This document shows, in pieces, positions 1 to 9,459 of a DNA stretch of 64,000 bases. This DNA is from Bacillota bacterium. Lineage in GTDB: Bacteria; Bacillota; Clostridia; Acetivibrionales; DSM-27016. The translations under genes were made by a program, and so were the position numbers. Where the stretch lies: assembly GCA_023390115.1 (NCBI GenBank), contig JAEWDM010000021.1:62001-126000 (forward strand), in the 5' to 3' direction. Positions within the stretch are counted from its first letter, which is position 1. Each line of letters opens with the position of its first letter. A model generated the notes under the pieces. That model was not told the origin of the DNA, searched no databases, and saw only the letters and a list, made by a program, of their open reading frames with translations.

Positions 1-1590
1 TACAGATATTACTACTTTACCCTCTGCCTTAAAGCACTTCACTGTTACTGTACCGTTTTCTACATTGTATTTAATTGCATTATCTATTAAGTTTATAAGC
101 ATTTGCTTAATCCTGTCCCTATTTGCTATTATTGACACATTGCCGGAGATATTCGCTATAAGGCTTATGGATTTTTTCTCGGCAACGCCTTCCAAAATGG
201 ACAGTACTTCGGCGATAATGGGTCTTAAATTATGTCTTGCAAGATTTGTATCCTTCTGATTGGTCTCTATTTCCGAAAGCTGTAGAATGTCATTTATAAG
301 CATATACAGCCTTTCAGCCTCAATATCTATTATCTCAAGAAACTTTTCAGACACATCGGGATCATTTATAGCGCCGCTTCTAAGAGTTTCCACAAAGCCT
401 CTTATTGATGTCAGAGGGGTTTTAAGCTCATGGGTAACATTTGAAACAAATTCCGTACGGATTTGCTCAAGCTTTTTAACATTTGTGATGTCCTGTATAA
501 ATATAATTCCCCCTGATATCAGATACTTATCCTGCTCGGACATGTGTGTGGATTTAATGGGATTTGTATAGATCCTTAAAACCTTGTCCTCGGGAGGTCC
601 TATAATTATTTCATTAGCAGAGGATATGTTTTGTTCTATAGCTTGCTTAATAAAAGTATTTATCTGATTATTCCGCACAAGCTCTATAATATTCATGCCT
701 GTCACATTTTGCTGCACATCCGCACCGAACATTTCACATGCCATAGTATTTATAAGAATAATCCTGTATTTGTTATCAACTGCAATTATTCCGTTTATCA
801 TACTATTTATTATAGAATCAAACTGAAGATTTTTATCTATCAGGTCAGCCACCGTCTTATCCAGTTTGTCAGCCATTTCATTAAAGGTTTGCGAAAGCTG
901 CTCCAGCTCATCCTTAGCGTGTATGTCAAGGCGCTTTTGATAGTTTCCGTTTGAAATTTCTTTAGAAGCCCATATGAGTTCATTAATAGGATTAATTATG
1001 GAATGAGAAAACTTCAGCGCGAGCAGGGATGTAAGAAGAAGGCCTGCAATCATGCCTGCCAGAGTATAGTACAGCATAAGCCTGTCGATGTTTTTAAGCT
1101 GCATCAGAGGGACGGCTACTCTCACTGCTGCTTCCGTATTGCTGAGAGGCATGGCCATATATATAAAATCTATGTTAAGAGTAGTGCTATGTCTTATATC
1201 CCGGCCGAATTTACCCTTAATGGCTTCCTGTACCTCCTTGCGGTTAAGGTGGTTTTCCATTGCTTTAAAGTCAGTCTGTGATTCACCCAGTACATTGCCT
1301 TTAAAATCTATAAAGGTAATTCTTGTATTAACCTTTTCATCAGACGCAGGAGGAATTGGGGAGTCGTTCAAAAGGGAGGAATAGGCCCGGGCCAGCCGGT
1401 TGTAGTCTAAAACCTGTCCGGATGACAGCTTCTCGGATATTTGATAGTCGATTAATATAGCCGTGTTCTTTAATTTTTCCTCAACCTCATATTTATAAAA
1501 GCTTTGCGCCAGCTTAGAAGTGAAGAAGCCTGTAATGGACAGCCCAAGAACCACTAATAGCACATAATACATAAAAATCTTTTTTTTCAT
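1..1590 (-). CDS. phoR: PhoR-type sensor histidine kinase (3' end cut by window edge)
   Basis: This is the membrane sensor kinase expected to phosphorylate the PhoP regulator encoded just upstream. About 530 residues are visible and the ATPase domain runs off the window. In order I see a transmembrane helix near residues 6-25, an extracytoplasmic sensor region, a second helix near 171-193, a HAMP linker, a PAS domain (about 258-360), and a HisKA box with motif THELKTPL whose phosphoacceptor is His387. The start of the N box follows just before the edge. I chose the ATG at 1590 because the AGAGGT ribosome site lies 8 nt before it; an ATG two codons earlier is too close. It follows phoP by 24 nt and closes the pst-phoU-phoPR group. 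Family assignment is secure; phosphate as the signal is inferred from context. Confidence 0.93.
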   Translation of the reverse strand, partial: MKKKIFMYYVLLVVLGLSITGFFTSKLAQSFYKYEVEEKLKNTAILIDYQISEKLSSGQVLDYNRLARAYSSLLNDSPIPPASDEKVNTRITFIDFKGNVLGESQTDFKAMENHLNRKEVQEAIKGKFGRDIRHSTTLNIDFIYMAMPLSNTEAAVRVAVPLMQLKNIDRLMLYYTLAGMIAGLLLTSLLALKFSHSIINPINELIWASKEISNGNYQKRLDIHAKDELEQLSQTFNEMADKLDKTVADLIDKNLQFDSIINSMINGIIAVDNKYRIILINTMACEMFGADVQQNVTGMNIIELVRNNQINTFIKQAIEQNISSANEIIIGPPEDKVLRIYTNPIKSTHMSEQDKYLISGGIIFIQDITNVKKLEQIRTEFVSNVTHELKTPLTSIRGFVETLRSGAINDPDVSEKFLEIIDIEAERLYMLINDILQLSEIETNQKDTNLARHNLRPIIAEVLSILEGVAEKKSISLIANISGNVSIIANRDRIKQMLINLIDNAIKYNVENGTVTVKCFKAEGKVVISV

Positions 1591-1614
1591 GTCCATCTAC
1601 CTCTGATAAAACAG

Positions 1615-2334
1615 CTATTGCTGCTTCTGCTTAAAGCCCTTATCGTTAAAACGGTACCCTATACCCCGGACAGTCTCTATATAGACAGGGTTGTTGTCGT
1701 CATCCTCTATTTTCTGCCTCAGGTAGCGGATGTGCACATCAACGGTCCTGGTTTCTCCATAGTAATCAAAGCCCCATACCTTTTCAAGCAGCAAATCTCT
1801 TGACAACACCTTGCCCTTGTTCTGTACAAGCATTTTAAGCAACTCAAATTCCTTCAAAGGGAGCTCAAGCAGCTTTCCTGCTTTTACTACCTCTCTCCTT
1901 ATACAATCTATAGTTATATCTCCATGTTGTATTACCTCAGATTCCTGGGGAATTTGATTATTCACTCTTCTGAACATGGCCTTGACCCTTGCCACAAGCT
2001 CTCTTACACTAAAGGGCTTTGTAATGTAATCGTCGGCTCCCAGCTCCAGTCCAAGTACTTTATCAAATTCTTCGCTCTTGGCAGTAAGCATAATGATAGG
2101 AATATTCTTTGTACGGGTATTCTGGCGAAGCTGCCTGCAAACCTCAAGTCCGTCTATTCCGGGAAGCATTATATCAAGTATAAAAAGGTCGGGCACCGTG
2201 GTTTTGCATTCATTTAAAAGCGCCTCGCCGCTTTCAAAGGTCAATACCTTGTATCCGTTTGTTTCAAGATTATATTTTATAAGCTGCTGTATATGGCTTT
2301 CATCTTCTACAGCAAAAATCAATTCCTTGGACAT
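1615..2334 (-). CDS. phoP: PhoP/PhoB-family response regulator
   Basis: This is a 239-residue OmpR/PhoB-class two-component regulator. The receiver domain (1-120) has the acidic pair near residues 10-11, phosphoacceptor Asp54 in the motif ILDIMLPG, and the conserved Lys in TKPF. The C-terminal winged helix (about 135-230) has the typical VDVHIRYLRQKI recognition helix and a GIGYRF end. A GGGTGGTGG ribosome site precedes the ATG. It lies between phoU and phoR, so its targets are probably the TTAACA-type direct-repeat boxes at 4069-4096, 7111-7138 and 7196-7223. PhoP proteins of Gram-positive bacteria are known to bind such hexamers at 11-bp spacing; the link here is inference. Confidence 0.93.
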   Translation of the reverse strand: MSKELIFAVEDESHIQQLIKYNLETNGYKVLTFESGEALLNECKTTVPDLFILDIMLPGIDGLEVCRQLRQNTRTKNIPIIMLTAKSEEFDKVLGLELGADDYITKPFSVRELVARVKAMFRRVNNQIPQESEVIQHGDITIDCIRREVVKAGKLLELPLKEFELLKMLVQNKGKVLSRDLLLEKVWGFDYYGETRTVDVHIRYLRQKIEDDDNNPVYIETVRGIGYRFNDKGFKQKQQ

Positions 2335-2403
2335 ATATCCACCACCCTTATTATGAATTTATGATTAGCATTGGCTTTACTTAGACTAATATTCATGCTG
2401 GCT

Positions 2404-3114
2404 TTAATCATGATCGGGAGCATCAATATCTTGGCCCATCCCTTGCATGAATATATGCTTTGCCAGATGGTCATGCTCTCCTGTCACATTAAATACAACC
2501 CATTCGCCTATATTTGTAGCATGATCTGCCATCCTTTCAAGGTATTTTGCTATCAGCATAAAGTCTATGGCCTGCTCAACCGTTTCAGGGTTGTTTTTCA
2601 TCATGTTAATAAGCTCAAGGGTGATCTTTGAGAAAAGGCTGTCCACATCGTCATCACTGTCACATACTGCCTGCGCAAGCTCAATATCCTGCTTTATATA
2701 TGCGTCTATGGACTTGTTTACCATATTTTTTGCAAGCTCCGCCATCTTAGGCAGATCTATAAGAGGCTTTATATATTTCTCATTTGCCATTCTTATTGTT
2801 ATCTCTGAAATATCTGCCGAGTGATCGGCTATCCTTTCCATATCGGTTATTATTTTCAAAGCTGTGCTTATGGTTCGCAGGTCCTTTGCAAGGGGCTGCT
2901 GTGTTGCTATAAGATTGAGGCATATCCTTTCAATCTTCCTTTCAAGATCATCAATTATATCGTCATTCTTAAAAACCTTTTTTGCAAGGCCCACATCCTG
3001 CTTTTTAAGAGCAAGTATAGAGTTCTCTATAGACTCCTCGACCATGCTTCCCATTTTAATAAGCTCAAGATGCAATTCCTCAAGCCCTCTGTCAAAAAAA
3101 TGTCTTGCAACCAT
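2404..3114 (-). CDS. phoU: Phosphate transport accessory protein PhoU
   Basis: This 236-residue protein is made of two similar three-helix PhoU bundles. It begins ARHFFDRGLEEL and carries the paired metal-binding helix motifs (MERIADHSADI in the first half, LERMADHATNIGE in the second). PhoU couples the Pst transporter to the PhoR kinase and restrains phosphate uptake. The reading frame extends 21 codons further upstream, but I start at the ATG at 3114 because GGAGGT lies about 10 nt before it and the protein then has normal length. It follows pstB by 73 nt and precedes phoP, the usual arrangement. Confidence 0.95.
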   Translation of the reverse strand: MVARHFFDRGLEELHLELIKMGSMVEESIENSILALKKQDVGLAKKVFKNDDIIDDLERKIERICLNLIATQQPLAKDLRTISTALKIITDMERIADHSADISEITIRMANEKYIKPLIDLPKMAELAKNMVNKSIDAYIKQDIELAQAVCDSDDDVDSLFSKITLELINMMKNNPETVEQAIDFMLIAKYLERMADHATNIGEWVVFNVTGEHDHLAKHIFMQGMGQDIDAPDHD

Positions 3115-3187
3115 AATATATAAGACCTCCAAACTTAAGTTTATAAACATATTTTCAGGGAAAGAGCTGTATTGCAATATTGCGGCA

Positions 3188-3949
3188 TTAACCGAATCTC
3201 CCTGTTATATAGTCCTCCGTCTTTTTATCTGCCGGATTACTGAATATTTTTTCCGTAAAATCATATTCTACTATTTCACCATGCAGGAAAAACGCCGTTT
3301 TATCGGATATACGCCCTGCCTGCTGCATATTATGCGTAACAATTACTATAGTGTACTTCTCCTTGAGTTGATCTATTAAATCCTCAATTTTCGATGTGGA
3401 TATAGGGTCTAATGCGGATGTGGGCTCATCCATAAGCACCACCTCGGGCTCAACTGCTAAGACCCTGGCAATGCACAGCCTTTGCTGCTGACCGCCTGAA
3501 AGCCCAAGAGCATTTTTCTTCAAGCGATCCTTCACCTCATCCCATAAAGCGGAGTTAAGAAGACTTTTTTCTACTATCTCATCAAGCTTTGCTTTTGATT
3601 TTATTCCGTGTATTCTGGGTCCGTATGCGACGTTATCATATACTGACATAGGAAATGGGTTGGGCTTTTGAAACACCATACCTACTTTTTTTCTAAGCTC
3701 CACTATATCGTACTCCTTATATACATTCAGACCGTCAAAATACACATCGCCTGTTATTTTGACATTGGGAATCAAATCGTTCATTCTGTTCAGAGTTTTA
3801 AGAAAAGTGGATTTTCCGCATCCTGAAGGGCCTATCAAAGCAGTAACTTTTTTCTCGTCAATATTTATATTGATGTTTTTGAGGGCCTGGGCATCGCCGT
3901 AAAAAAGATCCAAATTATGTGTATATATCTTTAGTTCGCTGCTGTTCAT
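3188..3949 (-). CDS. pstB: Phosphate ABC transporter ATP-binding protein PstB
   Basis: This is the 253-residue ATPase of the high-affinity phosphate importer, acting on the cytoplasmic face of PstC/PstA. It has Walker [10 protein letters not shown] at residues 40-48, the signature LSGGQQQR, Walker [14 protein letters not shown] and the switch histidine in VTHNMQQ. The PstB-typical insert with [14 protein letters not shown] is present. Length and start fit the family, with an AAGGA ribosome site before the ATG. Unlike the compact pstC-pstA junction, a 192-nt gap precedes this gene and holds a direct-repeat Pho box at 4069-4096, so pstB-phoU-phoPR may have their own phosphate-responsive promoter. 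Confidence 0.96.
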   Translation of the reverse strand: MNSSELKIYTHNLDLFYGDAQALKNININIDEKKVTALIGPSGCGKSTFLKTLNRMNDLIPNVKITGDVYFDGLNVYKEYDIVELRKKVGMVFQKPNPFPMSVYDNVAYGPRIHGIKSKAKLDEIVEKSLLNSALWDEVKDRLKKNALGLSGGQQQRLCIARVLAVEPEVVLMDEPTSALDPISTSKIEDLIDQLKEKYTIVIVTHNMQQAGRISDKTAFFLHGEIVEYDFTEKIFSNPADKKTEDYITGRFG

Positions 3950-4068
3950 AATTTAACCATTCCTTCTCTTTATTTTAAAGTAGAAATAAATACTTAAGGG
4001 AACCTATTATTTATGAAATATTTACATTAAGCTAACATTTACATCTTAGCAATGATGTTTTAATGCGG

Positions 4069-4096
4069 GGTTAATTAAATGTTAACTTAAGGTTAA
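4069..4096 (-). promoter_or_regulatory. Pho box upstream of pstB
   Basis: Read on the minus strand, three hexamers TTAACC, TTAACA and TTAACC occur at 4096-4091, 4085-4080 and 4074-4069, each separated by exactly 5 nt (11-bp period). This is the architecture known for PhoP binding in Bacillus. It sits inside the pstA-pstB gap and points toward pstB. A possible -10 element TAAGAT lies at 4048-4043. The repeats are directly visible; the function is inferred. Confidence 0.7.
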
Positions 4097-4141
4097 CTGC
4101 CGGAAAATACGTAAACAAAAAAATTGGCACCTAAAAATAGC

Positions 4142-5020
4142 TTATCCTCCTATTGTAAATTTCTTTATACTTTTTGCAAGAGTAGTTGCAAGAAGATTAA
4201 TTATTGCCACAACGACAACCAGAACTGTAGCTGTTGCAAAAGACTGTTCAAAGGATATTCCCTCCTTTGCCAGCTGGTAGAGATGTACCGACAGAGTCCG
4301 TCCCGAGTCCATAATGCTTGAGGGAATTCTTGTTACATACCCCGCAGTAAGGTATACGGCGGCAGTTTCGCCGACAATACGCCCTATACTGAGGATTACT
4401 GCTGTCAATATGCCTGATATGGCACAAGGAAGAATTACCTTTGCAATTGTAGTCAGCTTTGTTGCACCTAAGGCAAGGCTTCCTTCCTTATATGCTATAG
4501 GAACCGATTTTAAGGACTCCTCCGTTGTTCTTATTATAGTTGGAAGAACCATTATACTCAAGGTAAGGGCGCCTGAAAGGAGAGACCATTTTAAATGAAG
4601 GGCGATAACAAAAAATATATATCCGAACAAGCCGTATATAATTGAGGGTATTCCCGAAAGGGTTTCTGTAGCGAACCGTATAAGGGATAAAACTTTTCCG
4701 GGCTTGGAGTATTCCACCAGGTAGATTGCCGAGCATATTCCTATCGGAGTGGCGATAACAATGGTTATGAGCACTATATACAGAGTGGACAGTATCATTG
4801 GCAAAATACCGTGCTGATCGTTAACGGGCTTATAAATTGTGCTTATAAATTCCCAGCTTATATGAGAAATCCCATTTGAAATAATATATATAAGTATCCA
4901 TACAAGAACACCCATCGTAATGAAAGAAAACATCCATATAAGACACCGGAGAATTCTATCCTTAATCCTTAGCATACCTCTTCTCTTTTTGGGTGTGCCT
5001 TTACTTTTTTCAGTATCCAT
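4142..5020 (-). CDS. pstA: Phosphate ABC transporter permease PstA
   Basis: This 292-residue membrane permease of the Pst importer has about six hydrophobic helices and the MetI-like EAA loop (motif KEGSLALGATKLTTI), which contacts PstB. The N-terminus is basic and a first helix follows at about residues 28-52. It lies 15 nt downstream of pstC, so the two are surely co-transcribed and form the PstC-PstA channel. GGAGGG sits 5 nt before the chosen ATG. Length is normal for PstA. Confidence 0.95.
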   Translation of the reverse strand: MDTEKSKGTPKKRRGMLRIKDRILRCLIWMFSFITMGVLVWILIYIISNGISHISWEFISTIYKPVNDQHGILPMILSTLYIVLITIVIATPIGICSAIYLVEYSKPGKVLSLIRFATETLSGIPSIIYGLFGYIFFVIALHLKWSLLSGALTLSIMVLPTIIRTTEESLKSVPIAYKEGSLALGATKLTTIAKVILPCAISGILTAVILSIGRIVGETAAVYLTAGYVTRIPSSIMDSGRTLSVHLYQLAKEGISFEQSFATATVLVVVVAIINLLATTLAKSIKKFTIGG

Positions 5021-5035
5021 ATTTTCCCTCCAAAA

Positions 5036-5980
5036 TTATTGATTAGCCTTCTTGTAGACTATGGCATTGAGTACTATATTAAGTATCATGATGAAAATAA
5101 AAAGTATAACGCCCGTGGCAAAAAGAGCTTCCTGATGAAGTCCGTGGGCATAACCCATTTCGAGAGCAATATTTGCTGTCAGTGTACGGATGCGATCAGT
5201 TAAAGCAGTGGGAATGAGAGGAGTATTTCCGGTTATCAGTATAATTGCCATTGTCTCACCTATGGCCCTTCCCGTACCGAGCACTATTCCGGCCAGAATT
5301 CCCGATTTTGCAGCGGGAACTATTACCTTGAAGATTGTTTGAATATGTGTTGCCCCGAGGGCAAGAGAGCCTTCCTTGTATGAAGGGGGGACTGCACGCA
5401 TGGAGGTTTCGGATATGCTTATGATGGTGGGGAGTATCATTATAGCCAGTATTATTACTCCTGCTAAGAGGCTGTTGCCTGCACCGCCTAAGTATTCACT
5501 TATCAAAGGTACAATAACTATAAGGCCGAAAAAACCATACACAACCGAAGGAATGCCTGCAAGCAGCTCAATGGCAGGCCTGAATATTCTTACAAGCCAG
5601 CCGGGGGCAATCTCTGCAAGAAAGATTGCGGTAAAAAGCCCCACTACTATGCCTATGATTACCGCTCCAAGAGTGGCCAGCACGGAAGCTACAATCATGG
5701 GAAATATTCCAAAAATGCCTGACGTAGGCTTCCAGACCATACCGAATACAAATTCCACAATGCCTATTTTAAAAATTGCCGGGGAACCCTTGGCAAAAAT
5801 ATATACTGTAATTGTCACTACCGAAAGTATTGCCATGCACGCACAAATGAAAAAGATATTCTCTATAAGCTTTTCCAGTATGCTGCTCATGTTTTTTTTA
5901 TTTTTTTTCATAAAATGAGAAACAGACCCTTTCTTTTCTTTGCCTTTCAGATCAATCGACACAGAGTTTTCTGCAGCCAT
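5036..5980 (-). CDS. pstC: Phosphate ABC transporter permease PstC
   Basis: This 314-residue permease partners PstA. It has a hydrophilic N-terminal tail rich in Lys, about six transmembrane segments, and an EAA loop with the motif KEGSLALGATHIQTI very similar to that of PstA. I begin at the ATG at 5980 (MAAENS). The GGGAGG ribosome site lies about 10 nt upstream of it, whereas the ATG at 5989 would have almost no spacing. It follows pstS after a 134-nt gap that contains a strong hairpin (6043-6078). Confidence 0.94.
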   Translation of the reverse strand: MAAENSVSIDLKGKEKKGSVSHFMKKNKKNMSSILEKLIENIFFICACMAILSVVTITVYIFAKGSPAIFKIGIVEFVFGMVWKPTSGIFGIFPMIVASVLATLGAVIIGIVVGLFTAIFLAEIAPGWLVRIFRPAIELLAGIPSVVYGFFGLIVIVPLISEYLGGAGNSLLAGVIILAIMILPTIISISETSMRAVPPSYKEGSLALGATHIQTIFKVIVPAAKSGILAGIVLGTGRAIGETMAIILITGNTPLIPTALTDRIRTLTANIALEMGYAHGLHQEALFATGVILFIFIMILNIVLNAIVYKKANQ

Positions 5981-6042
5981 ATAATCCATGCCTCCCAAAA
6001 TAATTGTATTTTGTGAAAATATACCCTTTGTGTACAACGCGC

Positions 6043-6078
6043 CATTAGACTTCCCGGCCGGTGCCGTGAAGCCTAATG
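6043..6078 (-). other. Intercistronic hairpin between pstS and pstC
   Basis: A 36-nt imperfect inverted repeat has arms CATTAG / CTAATG, then CTTC / GAAG, then CGGC / GCCG, with single mismatches between the blocks. In the direction of pst transcription no U-run follows, so it does not look like a simple terminator. Such hairpins after a binding-protein gene often protect the upstream mRNA and limit read-through; that role is inferred. Confidence 0.6.
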
Positions 6079-6114
6079 AATAAAGTTTATATTATTTTGT
6101 CATATATATCAAGA

Positions 6115-7020
6115 TTATTTGCTTGAAATAAATTTCTGGTTAACTACTATTTCCTGACCCTTGTCGCTCATTATGAAATCTATGAAGGCTTTAACCTCAG
6201 GCTTTAAGTCTCCCTTTGTAAGCATAAGGAAGGGCCTTGATATTATATATGTCTTTGCCTTGATATTTTCTACAGTAGGCTCAACCCCATCTATTTTTAC
6301 ACCTTTAACGGTTTTATCCATTGATCCTAAGGATATATAGCCTATTGCATTGTCCTTGCTTGCCACATTGGCCATAACTGCGCCTGTGCCTTCAGCCACG
6401 AGAGCATCAGCCTTTACCATTTCTTCAATCTCAAGAAGCTCTTCAAATGCGCCTCTGGTACCTGAGCCTGCTTCACGCGATACTATAAGTATTTCTTTAT
6501 CGGCGCCGCCAACCTCTTTCCAGTTAAGGATTTCGCCCTTGAATATTTTTACAAGCTGATCCTTTGTTAAATCCTCTACGGGGTTTGAAGGATTTACTGC
6601 TACGGCTATACCGTCAAGTGCAATAACATGCTCTGTTAAGCCCCAGCCCTTTTCCTCAGCGCTTAAATCACGTGAAGAATTACCTATATCACCTGTGCCG
6701 TCATTTGCTGCCTTTACGCCTGTTGTAGAACCGCCTCCCTGTACATCTATCTTTACACCGGTGTTAGCTGTGCTGAATTCGTCAGCCAGCGCTTCTGCCA
6801 AAGGCTGCACAGAGGTAGAGCCTACTATTGTTATAGTTCCCTCAAGAGCGGCTTCCTGCTCAGGAGTGGAAGCTGACGGAGTGGATTCTGAGGGAGTGGA
6901 TCCCGACGGATTGGATTCGGGGGAAGTTTCGTTTGATGCTCCGCACGCTGAAAGCATGGAAACGGCGAAAACTAGAGCGAATATTAAAGCGACAAATTTG
7001 AAACTTGCTGATTTTCTCAT
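6115..7020 (-). CDS. pstS: Phosphate-binding lipoprotein PstS
   Basis: This is the extracytoplasmic phosphate-binding component of the Pst importer, 301 residues. It has a basic N-terminus, a hydrophobic segment and a lipobox LSAC with Cys26 as the lipidated residue. A Ser/Pro/Thr/Glu-rich linker (about 30-56) follows, then a PBP-fold domain containing GSTSVQP and SREAGSGTRGAFEE, the phosphate-contacting loops known in PstS. The start is the ATG at 7020, with AGGAGG 8 nt upstream; the frame extends another 22 codons but without a ribosome site. It is first in the operon and is preceded by a Pho box. Confidence 0.95.
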   Translation of the reverse strand: MRKSASFKFVALIFALVFAVSMLSACGASNETSPESNPSGSTPSESTPSASTPEQEAALEGTITIVGSTSVQPLAEALADEFSTANTGVKIDVQGGGSTTGVKAANDGTGDIGNSSRDLSAEEKGWGLTEHVIALDGIAVAVNPSNPVEDLTKDQLVKIFKGEILNWKEVGGADKEILIVSREAGSGTRGAFEELLEIEEMVKADALVAEGTGAVMANVASKDNAIGYISLGSMDKTVKGVKIDGVEPTVENIKAKTYIISRPFLMLTKGDLKPEVKAFIDFIMSDKGQEIVVNQKFISSK

Positions 7021-7110
7021 TTTTAAAATCCTCCTAAAAATATTTGTTAAATTATTTGCAGGGCATTTTGTCCCTGCATATCCCATAGTAAATTCATGAA
7101 ATTAAAAACA

Positions 7111-7138
7111 CATTAAGCTATTGTTAAGTAAAAGTAAA
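7111..7138 (-). promoter_or_regulatory. Pho box upstream of pstS
   Basis: On the minus strand the hexamers TTTACT, TTAACA and TTAATG lie at 7138-7133, 7127-7122 and 7116-7111 with an 11-bp period. A possible -10 TACTAT lies at 7090-7085, about 20 nt downstream, the same distance as in the pstB box. This is the expected PhoP target for the phosphate operon. Confidence 0.7.
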
Positions 7139-7195
7139 TTCTATAAGGAATATTGAATTTATAAATATATTCCGGAGCCTATCAGCCTTTTATAA

Positions 7196-7239
7196 TTAAC
7201 ATTTGCTTAATATTGTCTTAACATACCTCAAGGTATAAT
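7196..7239 (+). promoter_or_regulatory. Pho box plus -10 element in front of a chemoreceptor gene
   Basis: Three hexamers TTAACA, TTAATA and TTAACA at 7196-7201, 7207-7212 and 7218-7223 are spaced by exactly 5 nt. A perfect TATAAT follows at 7234-7239 and there is no good -35 sequence. This matches known PhoP-activated promoters, where the box takes the place of the -35. The only gene downstream on this strand is the chemoreceptor at 7316. It is divergent from pstS, whose own box is 58 bp away. Confidence 0.68.
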
Positions 7240-7315
7240 TATCCTTGAAAATACAAGCCCTTATTGTAATTAATGCCTGTGTTTTTAAGAATATATTTTT
7301 TGGAGGTGTAAGCTT

Positions 7316-9376
7316 ATGAAATTAATTCGACACAGCTTTAAATTCAATTTATTTCTAAAATCTTCATTAAAAACCCAACTGACGTCAGTCCTTGTTTTAA
7401 TGTCCATTGCTCCAATGGCATTAATAGGCATATTTACTTATATCAATACTAAAAGCAATATCGACATTGAAAAAAGAAGCACATTAAAGGCATACTCCAA
7501 AATGATTTTAAACGACATAGATAATAAAATAACTGCGGCAGACAGCACATTAAGAGGGTTGGCAAACAATTCGGATCTCATATCCACGCTTGGAGATTTC
7601 AACAAGTACTCCAAAACTGAAAACACTATAAGATATTATTCAATTCAAATGTCCCTGGGAAATACCTCTAAAAATTCGGAGAGGCTTTATGAAAGAGTGT
7701 TAATAACGGATATTAACGGCAAAATTGTAATGGACGGTTCCAGAAACAGTGAAATGACGGTGGGGGACGATTTTTACAGTAAGGAGGATTTTGAGTATTT
7801 AAAACAAAATAATGCCATGGCGATAGGAGAGCCTATTGAGCTGTCAGGGCAGAACAAGCTGATACTCCCGGTAACCAGGGGTGTCAGAAGCTCCGAGGGC
7901 TTTATCGGAGCCATAACCATAATGCTGGATATGGGCAAGCTCACAGCGGAATACGATAATATAAGCTTTGCGAAGACGGGCAGTGCAGCTATTATAAGCG
8001 GAGACAATTTATTTTTATACAACTCCGATAAAAGCCTTATAAATTTAAAGAATGATGATGCCAAGCTTGAACAGGGCCTAAAAAGTAAAGAGGCGGCAGG
8101 CAGGTTTATGGAATACTCCCATAATGGGAGCGCAAAAATAGTTTTTTTAGAGAAATCGCAGGGCACGGGATGGCTTATCTGCACGCAGGTAAGCAGCGCA
8201 GAATTCTATGAACCGGTGCGCAGGCTGGGAAGCATCATGGTAATAGCGGTTTTTGTACTTATAGCTTTGACCGTATTGATTTCAGTAATTTTTTCCGGAT
8301 ACATTTCGGGACCGGTTTTAAGGCTCATAAAGCTGATGAAGCGTGTTTCAAAGGGAGATATGAATATTCAGGCTGCTTCCGGGGCGAACATAGCCGAAAT
8401 AAAAGAGCTTGAAGACGGGTTTACCGGTATGGTAAAAAATCTCAGCAGCCTTATAGACAATATAATAAATGCTTCAAACTATATAGGCAAGGCTACATTT
8501 GAAATGATTCCCGCATCTCAGAGCTCTCTGAGCCATGCTGAAAGCACTATGAATGCCGTAATTGACATAACGGGATACATTCAGGAGCAGGCGGGGAGTA
8601 CCGATATTGTAGCTAAAAATTTTGAGGATTTAGCGGGGAAAATAAATATTGCAAAGTCACTGTCGGACGAAGCAAAAATAGGCTCTAAGATAGTGGATGA
8701 GATAGCTGAAAGCGGTCTTGGCATGGTGGAAATCCTGCAGGCTAAATCAGAGGAAAATTTCAGGAACACTCAAATTGTTGACAGTGTTATACATATGCTG
8801 AATGAGGAAATGGCGGAAATAAACAAAATGGCTCTGGCAATAAGCTCTATAGCAAAACAGACAAACCTGCTTGCGTTAAATGCCTCCATAGAGGCTGCGA
8901 GGGCAGGGGAGTCAGGAAAGGGCTTTTCAGTTGTGGCAGGCGAAATACACGGACTTTCGGAGCAGACCAAAAATCAAGCGCAGGAAATAAATAATTTAAT
9001 TTATAATATAAGGCACAAATCAACGGAGCTTTCCAGGGCTATAGAGCAGACAAGCTTTGCCGTGGAGCATCAGAACGCGGCTGTAGACAATACGAGGGAA
9101 GCCTTTGAGAAGATTTACAGATCAATAGGAGGAATAAGTGAAAAAATATCCAATATTACAGACTACTTAAATCAGATGAATAATGAGAAGGACAGGATAA
9201 TAAACCTTGTCAGGTATATAAACAGCATGTCCGAAAGAATATCCACCAGCTCCGAAAGTGTGCAGAATTTTACAATAAACCAGATAGATATAATAAAGCA
9301 GGTTCATTCATGTGCCGACAATCTTAATGCCCTGTCGGACAATCTTAACAAATCTGTAGAGGCCTTCAGCTTATGA
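7316..9376 (+). CDS. Methyl-accepting chemotaxis protein with dCACHE-like sensor
   Basis: This is a 686-residue transmembrane chemoreceptor. A membrane helix near residues 27-47 is followed by a large extracytoplasmic region of double-CACHE type (about 48-303), a second helix near 304-328, a HAMP domain, and a long cytoplasmic coiled coil. The highly conserved signalling tip, with [19 protein letters not shown], lies around residues 513-531 and contacts CheA and CheW. GGAGGTG precedes the ATG. The gene stands alone, divergent from pstS, with a Pho-box promoter, so phosphate starvation may raise its level. A CheW gene lies about 0.7 kb downstream on the other strand. The ligand is unknown. Confidence 0.93.
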   Translation: MKLIRHSFKFNLFLKSSLKTQLTSVLVLMSIAPMALIGIFTYINTKSNIDIEKRSTLKAYSKMILNDIDNKITAADSTLRGLANNSDLISTLGDFNKYSKTENTIRYYSIQMSLGNTSKNSERLYERVLITDINGKIVMDGSRNSEMTVGDDFYSKEDFEYLKQNNAMAIGEPIELSGQNKLILPVTRGVRSSEGFIGAITIMLDMGKLTAEYDNISFAKTGSAAIISGDNLFLYNSDKSLINLKNDDAKLEQGLKSKEAAGRFMEYSHNGSAKIVFLEKSQGTGWLICTQVSSAEFYEPVRRLGSIMVIAVFVLIALTVLISVIFSGYISGPVLRLIKLMKRVSKGDMNIQAASGANIAEIKELEDGFTGMVKNLSSLIDNIINASNYIGKATFEMIPASQSSLSHAESTMNAVIDITGYIQEQAGSTDIVAKNFEDLAGKINIAKSLSDEAKIGSKIVDEIAESGLGMVEILQAKSEENFRNTQIVDSVIHMLNEEMAEINKMALAISSIAKQTNLLALNASIEAARAGESGKGFSVVAGEIHGLSEQTKNQAQEINNLIYNIRHKSTELSRAIEQTSFAVEHQNAAVDNTREAFEKIYRSIGGISEKISNITDYLNQMNNEKDRIINLVRYINSMSERISTSSESVQNFTINQIDIIKQVHSCADNLNALSDNLNKSVEAFSL

Positions 9377-9459
9377 TTTTTTATTTATCACAGCTTTTGT
9401 GCCGCGCCCATATTATATAATAGATATTTGCATTTGCCTTAAAAGAGGATGTGAATGCT

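Noticed and set aside
5376..5918. Open frame of 180 codons antisense to pstC
   Set aside because: A shadow of the permease gene, caused by its codon use; no ribosome site or domain.
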